Made by a program: the position numbers and the translations under genes
Notes under the pieces: generated by a model
The model's database searches: none
Told to the model about the DNA's origin: nothing
Seen by the model: the letters and a program-made list of their open reading frames with translations, nothing else
From: Epichloe hybrida
Taxonomy: Eukaryota; Ascomycota; Sordariomycetes; Hypocreales; Clavicipitaceae
Reading direction: 5' to 3'
DNA: 64,000 nt
NCBI GenBank assembly: GCA_019022495.1
Contig: JAFEKR010000060.1
Span: 124,001-188,000, forward strand
In this document: piece after piece, positions 45,234 to 58,500 of the stretch
How the letters are laid out: each line of letters starts with the position of its first letter
How positions within the stretch are numbered: the first letter of the stretch is position 1

Positions 45234-48200
45234 ATAGCTACCAATCAACAAGGTCAGGGACCTCCAGTCCCTAATCTTAGTGCGCAAGAGGTTCTAAATA
45301 ACTAGCTAAAAGAGCAGGTTATTAAACAACAAAATGCTATCAATCTAGTAATAGAGAAGCTAGAGTCCTTGACTTTAGCTATTAATGATAGACCTATAGA
45401 GGGTGTGGAAGCTGCTAAGCCTGCTAGTCAGCAGCAAATTTAGCAGCCTATTCAAGATAAGGCACCTGAATCTAGCTCTGTACAAGCTGCCTTTAATAAT
45501 TCAATTATTAAGGAATTTAATAAGAGGGTTTATAGCTTCCCTAAGACTGCTAAGCTTAAAGGAGCTGAAAATTTCGATCAATAGAAACAAGCCCTAGCTA
45601 TCCAATTTAGAGCTTTAGGTATGCCTAATTTTCTAGATAATCCGGATATTTCTAGGGCGCTAGGGGACGCTGACTAAGCTATTATCTTAATGTTACTAAG
45701 GGATAGTTATACGGAAGGCCCCTAAGCCGCTATAACTTAGCAAAAATCACCTAAAGAAGCCTATAATTTACTTGTACGGCAGTATTCATATAGCGTTGAA
45801 ATCCAGAGGGAGTCCCTATATTCTAAATTTCATAACCTGAATTTTCATGGATTTAAGAGGACTTTAGAAGCCTTTAATGCAGTCTTTAATAATCTACTAG
45901 CTAGATTATCGATTTTAGGGGTCCTGATTAATCCTATAGATTAGGTTAATCAATATCTTCAATCCCTAAAATCAACCTTCCCTTAGTGGGCTAAGAGGCA
46001 ACGATTTAGCATGCGTACGAATAGGGCTATAGGGGTCCCCTTAGAAGCCCTAAATCTTGAATTTCTAATAGCAGACCTTCTAGCTAAACAGAGGGATAAG
46101 TCATCTACAGTAGCCAAAGCCCTGAATTATAGGGCTAAAGACCTAGAAAAGGGTGCTAAAGACAAGGAAAAGGCCCTTAAAGGTCAGAAGAAGAAGAAAG
46201 AAGGCTCTAAAGAAAATAAGGGCTCTTCTAATTCTAATAAGAAGAAAAAGAAGCAAAAGGGTCAAAAATCAGATAAAAAGGATACTAAAGAACTTACAGA
46301 ATGTTCTTTTATGCTAGGAAATTACAACCTTTCTAACAGAGCACTCAATCCGTACAAGAAACCTAGCAATTACAAGACTAGTTATAAGAGCTCTAGCGAT
46401 AGTAGCTCTAATTCTAGCTCTAGTGATTCGGATAATGAAAAACAAGAAATTAATACCTTAAATGGTTTTAATTATTACAGTAAAGACATAAAAAAGGCCC
46501 TATTATATAATACAGGTTTAACCATACATATAGTTAATTCTAGGGAGGTCTTTAGGGATTATACCCCTTTTAAGAAGGGGGAATCTAACCCTATTATAAC
46601 TAGTGGTAGCCCTATTTATCCTAAGGGTCACGGTAGTGCTATTTTTAAGGTCTTATATCAAAAGAAACCTAATAAATATAGGACCTTAGTGCTAAAGGAT
46701 ACTCTATATTTTCCTTAGCTTAATGTTAATATAGTTAGTGGCCTTATTCACTATATATCTAGCAGTTGCTTTATAAAAAACCATCTTTATCTTAAAGATA
46801 TGTCTTATATTGCTGCCTTAGATATAGTAAAACATGGTTTTTTCTTTCACGTTAAAAACCAATCTACACTAACATTACATAAAGGGCCCTGTAAAAAATC
46901 TCATTATATCCGACCTTTTACCTATGCCAGCTTTAGGGGTCATAGCTATCCGATTAGCTACCCTATAGAGGTTCAAATTCCCTCTAAAAAGCCAGATTAG
47001 GCTTCTAATTTAGACGAAATCGCTGAAATCGACGAAGATGATGATATTGAAGAAGTCGTACGGGATAATTTAGGGGATTTAGTCCCTTCTCCAACGCCTA
47101 TAGCCCTAGGTTAGGTCCCTTTTAAATCTAAAGAAATAGATTTAGGGGTGTTAGAGGGCCTTAGTGAAGGAAAAAGGTCCCTAATACCTCCCTAAGAGGC
47201 CTATGGTTCTTAAGGGGCCTAGCAGGGGACTAACGGAGAGAGCCCTAATCTAGACCTAAATCTAGACCCTAATTCAGGACCTAAAGACCTTTAATATCAA
47301 AAGTTACTAGAACTAGCTAGCCTATAGCATGTACGATTAGGGCACCTAGGGCTTCCTTTGCTAAAGAAAACAAGCCTTATAACTAAAGGAATCCCTGATT
47401 TTTCTAAAATCAAGGATAAAGACTTTAAATGTATAGCTTATGATCAATCTAAGGCAGTTAGAAGACCTAGGAAATTAGCTATCCCTAACCCCCCTAAAGC
47501 TCTAGATTAAATAGAGGGGGATACGCTAAAAATCAGCCCTGTACCATACAATAAACAGTTAATTTGCTTATTTCTAGTTAATTAAAAAACTAGATATAAG
47601 TGGGTGTTCTTATTACCTAATAAGGAAGGCCTAACTGTTTATAGGGCTATTAAGGGCTTCTTCAGAGGGCTTAAAAATCAACTAGGTTAATATCCTAGGC
47701 ACCTTCACTTTAATAGGGGCCAAGAAATCGATTCTAGTTGTCAAACTTGGTTAAATTCTAAGGGATTAAATTTACAACTTCTAGTCCCTATATCCATAAG
47801 CAAAATGGATTAGCAGAGCGTTCAATTCGTACTATTCTAGATCAATTAAGGGCTACTATCTAGTGGGCAAAATTACCCTTATATCTATGGTGTTTTGTAT
47901 TACCTATAGTTGTTAACCTAGTTAATATAACTACTAATACTACTAAGGATAAAAGCCCTAAACAACTGCTAGCTAGGGAGCTAAATCAGCCCTATATAAC
48001 TAATATTAGTAGTATTAGAGCCATAGGATCTCACTATGAGATTCTAATCCCCCTAGAAAAACAACCTAAAGCCTAGAAGTAGTAGCTAGGACTATCCCTA
48101 GAAGGTTATTAGCTACACTAGGTTCTAACACCTATCTAGTGTACATCCCCTCTAAAAGGCTAGTTACGAAGACTAGCTTTATTAAGATTATAGAACCTAT

Positions 48201-49203
48201 AAGTCCTGTCTCTAAAGGATTACCTAGGCTTTCTATAGGGGATAACCCTTTAGAGGGGGAAAATGATTTAGTAAATCAAGATCTAAATTAAGGTTTAAAG
48301 GATTACCCTATAGACAACATAGGTAATTAAAATCCTCCTATAGGTCAAGAAAAACACCCTATAGGGCCTATACAACCCCCTAAGGAACCGATTCCAAAGG
48401 CCTCAGAGGAGGCCACGCCTATAACTTCCCTAGGAAATCAGATTTCGACTCCGGACCTTGATTTTGACAAAATTACCGACTTCAACCCTAATATTAACCC
48501 TATAGATGTTAATATTAGTTCCCCTTCTTCTCTAGATTTCATAAAAGAAATCTACTTTAAGGTACAGGAGAAGCTAAAGGAAAACAACCCTAATAGCCCC
48601 AAACCTAAGACCTGGAAGCAAGCTATATCTAGCCCTAAAAGGGATAAATAGATAGAAGCTACGTATAAGGAATACAAACAGCTTCTAAAGGCTAGTACTT
48701 TTAAATTTATAGGGAAAGACTAAGTACCTAAGGGCCAAAAAGTACTAAAAAATAGGCTTGTTTATAAGCTTAAAAAGGATAAAGAAAATAATCCTTTAAA
48801 ATACAAGGCCTGACTCATTACTAAGGGATTTATGTAAATCGAAGGTCTAGATTATCTAGAGACCTTTGCAGCCACAAGCATTCCCCCTAGCTAGAGGATT
48901 TTACTAGCCCTAGCGGCTTGGAATAACTAGGAAATCAAACAGGTCGATTTTATAGGAGCTTTTCTTAATAGTAAGCTACAACAACAGATTTATATAGTTA
49001 TTCTAGACGGATTTATTAAATTCCTTAAAGCAAATCCTAAATTAGCTAAATTAGCTAAAAGTTTTGGCTATAAACCCTCTAAAGATCAAGTAATTCTATT
49101 ATAAAAATCTTTATATGGCCTAAAACAGAGCTTAAGGGAGTGGCAACAAGCACTAATTGCAGTGCTAAAGTCCCTAGGATTTAGCCCTCTAATTTCTAAC
49201 CTA
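45234..49203 (+). pseudogene. Copia gag-pol polyprotein, copy 2, truncated
   Basis: The gag start is ATA (45,234-45,236) where copy 1 has ATG, one G-to-A change. The longest open stretch is 46,011-46,718 (235 codons), covering the late Gag and protease-linker region with a Lys-rich block and Ser-rich linker. Integrase and the start of reverse transcriptase follow, with TAA/TAG stops. A 1-nt deletion relative to copy 1 lies near 48,077. It cannot make a full polyprotein. Confidence 0.8.
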
Positions 49204-49345
49204 GTGTTATAGACTGGCCCCTAGGCTACTGCAATAGGGCGTTAATATAGTATTAAGAGACTTAAGGAGAAAGGAGGAAGGGTAAGAGGCTATCCCTAGT
49301 AGTGCCCCTTATACCCCCTTAGCTACTTATATAGCGACTGGATAC
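49204..49345. repeat. Possible solo LTR or retroelement end at the island edge
   Basis: The sequence directly after the truncated copia starts TGTTATAGACTGGCCCC and reaches GATACGGCA; the TG...CA ends and an internal TTATATAG fit a short solo LTR. No partner copy is in the window. Beyond it, normal gene-arm composition begins. Confidence 0.3.
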
Positions 49346-49647
49346 GGCAAGCCCAGACCATCTTCAACGGCTTCTACTAACGTCTTTTTTTTTTTTTTTT
49401 GATCATCAGACTTCCAAAACCTCCCACATCTCATCATCGAAGAACGACGGGCGCCTAGCCTTTCGAGGGTTCGTCCTAATCCTTGAGGCGTCTTCACTCG
49501 ATTTCGGTAGAGTCCGGAGGCGGCGAAGTGGGGCCAGTCGGTGAGAGAATTGTGAGCTTCTCTTGCTTCGTTGTCCAACGAGCTGCCACCATCAACATCC
49601 ACAGAGTGCATCGCTTAGTCGACACAAGTCACGTCTGAACCTTCCTC

Positions 49648-51983
49648 ATGACTGCAGTAGCCGGCCCCCCGTCCTTCCCTCAAATTTCCCGACCAGTATG
49701 GGGAACTATTAGTGGAAAAAATCCGATGGACCCTGACGAAGTGAGAGGCATGTTCGCACCGCGGAAACAACTCTCGAGAACCAATTCAGGCTCATCCTTG
49801 TCTTCCAACTCATCCAACACTTCTGTGGCTACGAACGGTTCGCAATCTAACGGTACATCTCTCACAACTGCGTCTGATCTTAGCCAGTGGTCTAATTCCA
49901 CCGGGCCTCGCAAACGGCCCCAGCCAAAGGGCTCGTGGCCAACCGGCAAACCGGAGATACAATCTGACCACTCCAGACTACCTCACCACCGACCAAACGG
50001 CATGGGAGCCCCCCATAACGGTATTCAGCCAGGCGTTGGCCAGAATCAGATGATTCAGCAACAGCAGCAACACATGATGCGTGGTCAGGTGGGCTCTGAG
50101 CAGTTTCCCCCTGGCCAACCTGTTCTGTATCTGCTCTCATTGAATGGTACATTTGAGAGGAAGACCATCGCCGTGCCATTTGCCCCCGACAGCTTGAGAA
50201 TTGGTCGACAGACGAACCAAAAGACTGTCCCGACCGCTACCAACGGCTTTTTTGATAGTAAAGTTTTATCCAGACAACATGCAGAAATATACGCGGAACG
50301 AAATGGAAAAATCTACATTCGAGACGTCAAATCATCGAACGGCACTTTCGTAAACGGGGCGCGCCTGTCGCTGGAGAACCGCGAATCGGAGCCTCATGAA
50401 CTACAGACGGCGGATCATCTAGAGCTCGGGATCGATATCGTGAGTGAGGACCAAAAGACAGTGGTCCATCACAAGGTTGCAGCCAAAGTCGAGCACGCGG
50501 GGTTCTTGAGCAATACCAACAATGTTCTGGATATGAATTTCGGCGACCTGGACCCAGCCAATGGGACTATGATGATACCTAACGGGCCTCTTCAGATGCG
50601 TGGTCGGCCAGGCGGCAACACGGCAATGGGCAACAATGGCAATAGAATGATGGCTAATAACGGGGTCATGAATGGCCAGGCCAACACCATGCCGCAACAA
50701 CGGTCATTCTTTCTGGCGCCTATCGCGACGGATCACATTTTGAAGCGATTGTCGGTATGTGGCTGTAATTTCCAAAGAGAAACGAGATCCCTACAACGCA
50801 CTAACTATTCCCTACAAAGACGGAGATGCGCAATGCGAGATTACAAGCCCAAGACTTGGGGCGGACGAATCAATTTGTCCATACTCTTCTCACCAAAGAA
50901 GATGTGAAAGATCTGGAGAAACCCGAAGTGACTGAGCCTGCAAAGACCCAACAGTCTCAGCCTTCAATGAACGGGGCGTTGCCATTTCGACCGGATGCAA
51001 AACCGCGATTCTCTGAACCTCCGGCGCCACCACCACAGCAGCCTTTACCAGAAAAGCCTGATGTTCCGTCTTTGAAACGCGGCCCCTCTGAGAGGCCCAA
51101 GTCCGGCCCACCCATCTCTTCTTCACCTGTCCGACAGGAGAACCTAAATCAAATAATTCAGCTCACCGAAGCTCTGAATAACGCAAAGCGGGATATCGAT
51201 GCTCAGACAGCGCGGATGCGAGAGCTTGAGGAGATGCTTCAAAAAGAACGAGAGGCCCGTGAACTCGCCGAAGACCTTGCCAAACGGCTGGAGGCATCCG
51301 CCAATGCTCAAATGAACGGCTCGATTGCTTCGGCCATGGACACCACAATCGACGTGAGCTCAAAACCCGAGGAGACCAGAGATGATGCAAAGGATATCGA
51401 GTACTCAGACCTGGTGCCGGAAGAGCAAGGTGTAAAGATCGAGGAGTCGATCAAAGATGTGGAGGCTTCTTTGCAGTCTCGCATTGACAACATGGATGAA
51501 CAGATGAAGGATATGCGAGACCAGCTTGAGCAGTGGAAGCAAAGATGCGACGTCGCAGAATCAGAAAGAGATGAAAGTCGAAAATCCTTGGCTGAGATGG
51601 TTGTGCAACTTCGTGCGGAAGAGGCGAAGCGGGTTGCTGCCGAAGAGAGGCGACAATCACGCTCACGTCGCAGCGAAGCCAACTCAGTTGGCAAACCTGG
51701 GGAAGAAGAAGCTTCCCCTGCATCAGCTTCGGAACACGAGTCCTCCGACGCGACCGCCAACGAGAGTAATGTGGCCAAGGACGACTCAGATGACGGGCCG
51801 ACTTTGTCGAGGGCGAATACTATCACTCCCCTGTCATCGCAAAGAGGCCTTGCCTCAGGCGATCAGTCACTTCAAGCAGGATTGCCGTATGCCTCCATGA
51901 TTGGGGTGGTACTGATCGGCATGGGACTGATGGCATACATCAACGGCTGGCAAGCCACACCTGCTCCAGGAATAGAGCGGTGA
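49648..51983 (+). CDS. pro45: FHA-domain tail-anchored protein (Vps64/Far10-PRO45-HAM-4-SLMAP class)
   Basis: The two exons are 49648-50754 and 50820-51983, with a 65-nt GTATGT...CTAAC...AAAG intron, giving 756 residues. A Ser/Asn/Gln-rich N-terminus precedes a canonical FHA domain at about residues 181-264 (LRIGRQ, LSRQHAEI, SSNGTFVNG). Then come a Met/Asn-rich linker, coiled coils at about 473-528 and 575-655, and a single membrane segment at about 725-746 (YASMIGVVLIGMGLMAYI), close to the C-terminus. This layout matches fungal SLMAP homologues: yeast Far9/Far10, Sordaria PRO45 and Neurospora HAM-4. Those are subunits of the STRIPAK phosphatase-kinase scaffold at ER, nuclear envelope and mitochondrial membranes, needed for cell fusion and fruiting-body development. 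FHA domains bind phosphothreonine. It is intact despite lying 450 bp from the RIP island. Confidence 0.85.
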
Positions 51984-54693
51984 AGGTTGAACCTGACGAG
52001 TCTAGAAATGAACATTTCAATGTAGACGAGTTGCGGATTCCCGCAAATGCCACGAACCATGATGAACCTCAATCACTTATTTGCGGGCATGCGCGTCGTC
52101 GTCACAGTCACACAATCATACAACAACTGTCAAAATAGCTTTTTATTCGAATAACGACACGAGAAGATGACTATGATCATGGCAGGGTGAGCCAGACCCT
52201 ACTTTCCTTTGTATAATTATATCAGTGGGCTATTTAGTTTCATTTTTTGTTGCTATCGGAAGATACACGACGAGGTAGAAATCCGATTTGGGGTGAGGTT
52301 TGCCATCACCTGTAACTCTATAAACAAGATGGGTGAAGAGGCGTTGAAAGCAGCATTTGAGCCGAAAGAGTCGGTCGACTGGGCCATTTGATAGATGGGT
52401 TATGCCAGTGGCCGTGCAGTGGGCTTCCTTCAGCTGTGGTCGGACGGGAAAGATGGTCATTTCCGTCTTGTATTTCAATTCCTTTTTTTTTTTTTTTTTT
52501 TTTTTGCATAGGAAGCGTTCGGATTAGCGGTCCATTCCTTAATTGAACTTGCCACCAATACCGTCGGTCAATCACTTAAATTGGCACTTCCTGAGACGGG
52601 CGTGAATGCCGATGACGTGGGTTTCATTGTTGCCCACAACTGCTGCTCCATCATCAACGACGTGCAGTCAATATCACCCACGGCCCCAGCAGGGAGTTGA
52701 TATCATGTCATTCGCAGGAACGGATCAGGTTTCCGGGCCCGCGCCAACTGCGAGGTTGAGAAAGGGAGACAGCAGTTGAATGGAAATCATCCAGACAAGG
52801 TCTAGCCCGTCCTCTCACATTCATGTTGGATGTGATTCGAGGAGCACGGAGAGACACGCCCTTTCTAGAAGACTCTCCGGTCCTTCCATTCCACTTCCAT
52901 TCCATCCATTCGTTCATCCGAAATAGCCAAGACACCAAACCACCCTTCCCACTCACCCACGCACTCACTCGCTCACTCACTCACTCCCCTTGGATCACCA
53001 TGGCCCATCTGTCTCGTCCACGCTCACTCACATTTTCGTGTCGGGGGCCTAGACGTGCCCGATCTCGCACCCGCAAGCAAGCAAGGGCTATCTCGACCCC
53101 CCCTCCCCTGCCTGTCCCGCCCACGACAAAAAAACCCGGCTCACCCACGTTTTCCAACACGCCTTACGGACGTAGAAAGGGAAGAAAAAGAAAATGCCCC
53201 CCCAAAAAAACAACATCTGGTCCACTAGCCGCTCTCGCTTAAATCCGCCCAATCTGACATTCCAGAACCAGGCCCAAAATAAGAAAAAGGCATCCGGCAT
53301 CCTCGAATCTCGAATCTCGAATCCTTCGCAAAAGGGAGGGGGAGGGGGAGGGGGAGGGGGAGGGCAGTCCCGCCCGCCCGACAAGCGAAAGCCACGCGGG
53401 CCTCGACTCTGGTCTGGTCTTGGAAATCCCTGGGAAATCCAGGGTCCAGACACAACCCTCCCCCCCTCCCCCCCCAAAAAAAAAAACCACCATCGAGACG
53501 GGGCTGGAACAAGAGATAATACATGTTTCTTGCTTCCCTTTTTCATTTACCAGTAGTTCATAAATAGGGGTTCTCGAATTGCAAAAAAAAAAAAAAACTC
53601 CGGCAGGACCCCTGTCATGAATGAATGCCGTTCCCCCGTTCCCCCTGGTCCCGGCACACGACGAGCGGAGGAAGCCGATGAGAGCCCCTGGCCAGATATG
53701 TGGGTCGCCCAGCGAACTTTGTTTTGGGAAACTATTACGAGGTAGCATTGTTAACGATTTTTCAAAAAAAAACGGAACGGAAACCGGGGGGGTTTCCTTG
53801 GCTTGGGTTGTTTGTTCATCCATCGCTCGAAAATACGGATTACGACGGATGTGGTAGTGATGCGGGGCCGAGGCCAAGTTGGAATTTTGGCATCTCTAAT
53901 CCGTACATACTCCGTAGTCGGGTCACGACCCTAACACGGCAATTGACCGCAAGGGATGGCAAGGATGGCACCGGGCAACTTCCCAAACAGTAAAGAGGGC
54001 ATTCACTGTGGCCGTCAAGATTATGACGGGTTGGGATTGGAATTCTGCCCTCCCGGGGCCAGCATGAGCTACGTTTGAGACCAAGTCACATTGTAGCTGC
54101 TTTCGGCAACTGGTCGAGATTGACGGACTCATCGTTCAAGTGGGGCTCAAACGGCAGCCATGTCAAGTTGCACATTCCATGTCACTTGGCAAGTAATCGC
54201 CGAGGGAAAAAAAAAGACATTCACAAGAGACCAATGAGACGGACGAAGAAGTGCGTGCTCTATAACAAAGCTCATCCATGAATTGAATGTTTCCAACTAA
54301 GTAATAGTCAAGATTACAAAATGATGGGCCCGAAGGCGTCTTAATTCATAGCCGTAGCTATCATGATTCCCATTCCGATTCCGCTCCATACCCATGGGTA
54401 TCCCGTTCTATTGCGCCATGCTCCAAAATAAGCCACATGAAAATGGTTCAAGTTCCAGTAGAGTGTATGTAAGGCTTGACAAAGTAATGTGATGATGGAG
54501 AGAAATAAAAGATGAAAGATAAAAAAAGATGACATGAGAGCGTAAAAAGTACGTTGTGGTGAGATGGCAGAAGTAGTATATGCTTTCTTATCGTGGGAAG
54601 AGTAGAGAAGAGGTTGATTTTAAAAAAAAAAAAAGAATATCCTCATGTGTACTTGGGAGGTTTCTTGGGAACAAGAGAGAGTGTGTGGTTCAG
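51984..54693. other. Intergenic region without recognised gene
   Basis: It holds the 3' regions of both flanking genes and simple sequence: a poly-T run at about 52,483-52,505, CACTCACT repeats near 52,960-52,985, a GGGGGA array at 53,334-53,364, C-runs near 53,460-53,475 and A-runs. TACTCCGTA occurs at 53,908. An open frame from 52,999 with good start context (CACCATGG) has low-complexity content and no family features, so I do not call it. Confidence 0.4.
53334..53364 (+). repeat. (GGGGGA)n microsatellite with G-quadruplex potential
   Basis: Five tandem GGGGGA-type units give more than four closely spaced G-runs on the plus strand. Confidence 0.75.
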
Positions 54694-55527
54694 TTAGAAC
54701 TCGGCAGAGTGTTGCCTCGCCTCGCCTGCGTTGAAGACAACCCCTCGTCTCTTCCAGCCACCCTTCTTGATGAACTGGTCGAGCCCGTCCAACGACCTCA
54801 TGGGCGGCCTGCTGGGAGCAGTGGTGCGCTTACGGCTGAAGTTGGGCATCTCCAATGCCGAGTCCTCCTCGACATCGGATATCTCGTACTCGTCAGCGGC
54901 GAGGTCGTCGACACTGTCGAGCGTTTGGATGGTGGAATCGGACCATCGGGAGCGAGGCATGGCTGGTCTCTTGGCCAGCTGCAGTGTGAAGTAGTCCTGG
55001 GGTTCTGATGCGTCTTGCGTCATAGTGTAGTACGGCAGCATCATCTCGGTTGGCTGGGAGAAGTGCAGCTCTTGTGCGCGGCAGACAGTGTACTCGTCCT
55101 CCTCCTCATCGGCGGTGCTTTGGCAGTCGTCAGGGCTGTCTTCGTCGGCAGAATCGTCGTAGAAGAAGGTGGAGGGAGGAGAGTACGGGCTTCGCTCGGG
55201 GCTGATCAACGGTCGTTCGTGGAGACGCAGTGGTGCTTGAGAGGTGCGAAAGGTGGGATGCGAGCTGAGCGGGTCGAAGCCAGTGGAGCTGCTTCTTGTT
55301 CGTGCTGAGGGTGCTCGGGCGGTGGATGTGGAAGATGATGAAGACGACGACGACGAGCCTTCTGAGCCCTCTGAGCCCTCGGAGGAGCGAGAGTTGTTTG
55401 AGGAGAAAGAGCCGCCGGATGAGAGAGAGCAGCCTGAGAAGGAAACCTTGCGGATGTAAAGGTCTCGAGGCGCCGTTGCCCTGCGCTGTTGGTTGAAGCT
55501 GTGGCCTATGCTGCCGAGGACGTGCAT
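54694..55527 (-). CDS. Ser-rich conserved-looking hypothetical protein
   Basis: A 277-residue intronless frame. The first third is dominated by Ser, with a poly-Ser run and EGSEGSEG units. The middle is acidic (DDSADEDSPDD, then a DEEEDEY segment). The C-terminal 90 residues look structured and conserved: PRSRWSDSTIQTLDSVDDLA, then RPPMRSLDGLDQFIKKGGWK. No enzyme motif, signal peptide or membrane segment is visible. The sharp change from low-complexity to patterned sequence and normal codon use favour a real gene. SRKR and KKGGWKRR-type basic clusters could be nuclear signals or phosphorylation-site contexts. The ATG at 55,527 follows a leader with long A/T runs and a pyrimidine-rich stretch. 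I do not recognise the family by name. Confidence 0.7.
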   Translation of the reverse strand: MHVLGSIGHSFNQQRRATAPRDLYIRKVSFSGCSLSSGGSFSSNNSRSSEGSEGSEGSSSSSSSSSTSTARAPSARTRSSSTGFDPLSSHPTFRTSQAPLRLHERPLISPERSPYSPPSTFFYDDSADEDSPDDCQSTADEEEDEYTVCRAQELHFSQPTEMMLPYYTMTQDASEPQDYFTLQLAKRPAMPRSRWSDSTIQTLDSVDDLAADEYEISDVEEDSALEMPNFSRKRTTAPSRPPMRSLDGLDQFIKKGGWKRRGVVFNAGEARQHSAEF

Positions 55528-58500
55528 GATGGCGGTGTTGCTTCTGAGTGTGATATGTGTTGTTCTATGCTCCTATGCGTATACGAGGTTGCGCAAGAGA
55601 AGGGGAGAAAAGAAAAAAAAAGAAAAAAAAAAAAAAGAAGAGAGCAGCGGTTATCTAAGAGTAGGTGACGGTGTCCTTGTTTTGTGATATGCCCGGTGTT
55701 TCGGGGTGTTTTCGGTGTTGTGGTTGGTGGTGGTAGGTAGTATCCGGATTGTCCGGCTTAAAGTGTCACTTATACTTGAGTGATGTAAGTAATGGATAGT
55801 TGTGTGTGCAAGTATTGGTTGCCCAGGTAGCAAGCAGTAGTGGAAGCTCTGTACACGAGGAAACGAATGAATGGTGATATGCCGTGAAGGGTACCCAGCG
55901 GAAGATCCGGAAGCGAGGAAGCGAGGAAGGGAAGGCATTCGAGATATATGTATGTATGCACGGAGCGGAGCATGTGTGAGTGCTGCCTGCTGCACCCGCC
56001 TGCCGCACCTGCCTGCTGCAGGTACTGTACGTCAACTGGGCCAGGGTCAGGTCTCGAGGTCTCGAGGTCTTGGCCGGAAGTGGAGATGGGACCCGGGATA
56101 TGGCTGGGATGGGGGGGGTGCCAGGTGTGCCAGGTGTGCCAGGTGCCAGTGTGGGTGAGTGGGGCCTGGAGCTGTGACTCCCACCGCCCGCCCTTCCCCC
56201 ACTTGGCCTCCCGCCCATTTGCCCATCGCCATCGGCCATCGACGCATTCATTCATTCACGCTCACGTTCGCACTTCACACGCAACAAGAACCAAGAACCC
56301 CTGTCGAGCTCGTCGTCAAGTCGCGGCTCCGCCACCAAAATGCCTCGCTCGCGCTAGCCCCGCCAGTACGCAAGAGAGGCGTGCGTGCAGTGCGGTGGGC
56401 GGAGGCAGCGGGTGTGTCCAAAGTCGCGGTGACGATAAGCACCAGCAAGCTGAAACATACTGGTCCGTATCGTAATGGTGCTTGAGCGGGTTTATTCAAA
56501 CACAGAAACAAGACGATGATGAAGTGAAGCTGCTCGCTTTTCTCCATCTCTTATTGATCAGAGTCCGTCAATTCATCCATCCATCCGTCCGTCCATCCGT
56601 CTATCCGTGCATCCATCCGTCCATCCTGCCCGTCTATCAAACCTTCCAAACCATTGACACACCTCCCCGAATCAGCAGAAGCCGGCGGTGGTCGGTGAAA
56701 CGTGAGCACTAATAATAAGCAGGCGTGAGTACGTGTTGTGTGTGTGATTGAGGCGCAAATTTGCTGATACTGTGCCTGTGGCGTCCGTTTTACTATTAGC
56801 TTTGCAAGTTGGCCCGTCTGCATTCAATCCGAGCTCTATTACGGGTTACCATAGCGGAGTACCAGCACGCCAAGAAGAGCCAGAGGCAGGCTTCGAGTTG
56901 TCATCAGGTCGCCCTCTGGATGAGCGGAATGGCGGAATGGCGAGGCTTCAATTGAACTCATCTCGCAAGTCAAGTGCCGCACATTGCAAGACAACTGTGC
57001 GACGTGATGAAAGTCCCAATGCGACATCCCTCGGCCACTTCGGCGATGCAATTTTCAGTGACCCAAGATGACATCAACCAACTGGTGTCCAACTTGTGTG
57101 GCATCTTCTCGCCTCTCGGTGTTCAACTTCCCAGAAACCCGGAAACCTCCCCTGCTCGGCCCCATGAGACCGCGAGGTCATTTCTGCCTCGTAAAAACAG
57201 ACACCCGCTACGGAGTACGTGGGCAGTAATCCGTAGTAAATTAGTAACGGCCTCGCTGGGCTGGCAGAAGGTTTGGACACCTGCGGGCAGTATTCTCTGC
57301 GCTTCTTAATAATACACGGCGCTGTACATACAATTAATAAGGCCGGCGGATTACGGAGCGCACTCTGCTAGTACTCCGTAAAAAACGACGGCATTGGTGA
57401 TACGAGCCACAATATGTATGCTCCCCCCTGTCGACTGCGTGAGATATGTACATAATCCGTACATCATACATGCATACAGGGCGCGCGGGGTGTCTGTTTC
57501 TATTGTTGGATATCTGGACATCATACGACGGCACGACTTGGCCGCTCGGCAAACCATCGTGACATTGACATGTGCTGGGGACCAGACGCAAACGGACTCT
57601 TTGTACGGAGTACGAGATGGGCTGATAGAATCAAAGTTGACCATGAGCAAATTAGCCATTAGGTCGCGACTTGCCAGGCGAGCCTAAGACGGCAAGTCGA
57701 GACAGGCAAAAGTCTCATCTAGCCACAATTCCACTTGATGTGCAACCCCCAGTGGCGATCTCACGCTCGGGAAGGAAGAAGCAAAGATGGGCAGGGGGAA
57801 AGAAACTCAAATCACTTTTCTCCGCACGTCTGCAATACAAACTGAATGGCAGGCAGGCAGGCAGGCAGGCAGCAGCATATGCAGAGACGAGACGTGCGAA
57901 GGGAAAGAGACGCATGTTTCTCGCTTCGTGTGATGGCCCTGATGGGCATCGGATCGGTTCATGAGTCAGTCAGTTGCGAGAATAACGGACCAAGTGAGGC
58001 AGATATCGAGATCTGTAATCCGTACGGAGTAAAAGTACAACTGGCGGAGCGGAACCCCCTCCATCGCAAACCCATCGCAAACCCATGCATGCTCTGTACA
58101 TACGTATCCGTACGGAGTTGTATGTATGTACGTCCGTACACACGGACGTAATATTACACGTCATGTACGTAATTACCCCTCCTCATTGCCCGAGGTCAGG
58201 AAATGCAATGCGCTCCGCTTTCTGGCGATCCATCCATCTCGCCTTTGAATCTGCATCTCATAAAGTGCTTGCTTGCGGAGGAGGAATTCTCAGAAAGCTG
58301 TCTTGTTGCTTCACCGTTCTTGTCTGTGCCGTGCAGCAATGCGACCAACTGTCGCAAACATGTAATTCCGCAGCACTCCACAGCTGGGCCAGACCGCCTT
58401 TGATCTTGGGAAGTCTTGGGGCCCGGAGTCTTGAAGGGAGACTGCCAGGAGGAGGAGGACTTTCTTCTTCTTCTCGGGTCGGGGGAGGGGGTGGGTAGGT

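Larger units (their letters stand above)
12060..49203. repeat. RIP-degraded nested transposon island
   Basis: About 37 kb of very AT-rich sequence in which CpA and TpG are rare and TpA is abundant. Coding remnants are broken almost exclusively by TAA and TAG where CAA, CAG or TGG would fit the family. This is the mark of repeat-induced point mutation. Patches with more G+C (about 21.3-26 kb, 35.57-35.68 kb, 36.3-39.4 kb, 42.16-42.62 kb, 43.57-49.2 kb) mark younger or less affected pieces. The right edge is sharp; the left edge is gradual. Confidence 0.9.
43670..49203 (+). mobile_element. Ty1/copia LTR retrotransposon, copy 2 (3' truncated)
   Basis: Very similar to copy 1 and less RIP-damaged over much of its length. 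It has a 5' LTR (43,670-44,895, enlarged by a MITE), the primer-binding site, seven leader hairpin units, gag and pol up to the reverse transcriptase. It ends at 49,203, corresponding to about 26,444 in copy 1, just before the YVDD motif. No 3' LTR is present. Confidence 0.85.

Noticed and set aside
52999..53242. Possible gene starting CACCATGG
   Set aside because: Despite good start context, the product is low complexity (Arg/Pro/Lys), with no domain and no supporting splice pattern.
53239..53877. 212-codon minus-strand frame
   Set aside because: It runs through C-runs, the GGGGGA array and A-runs and encodes Phe/Gly/Ser/Pro low-complexity sequence.
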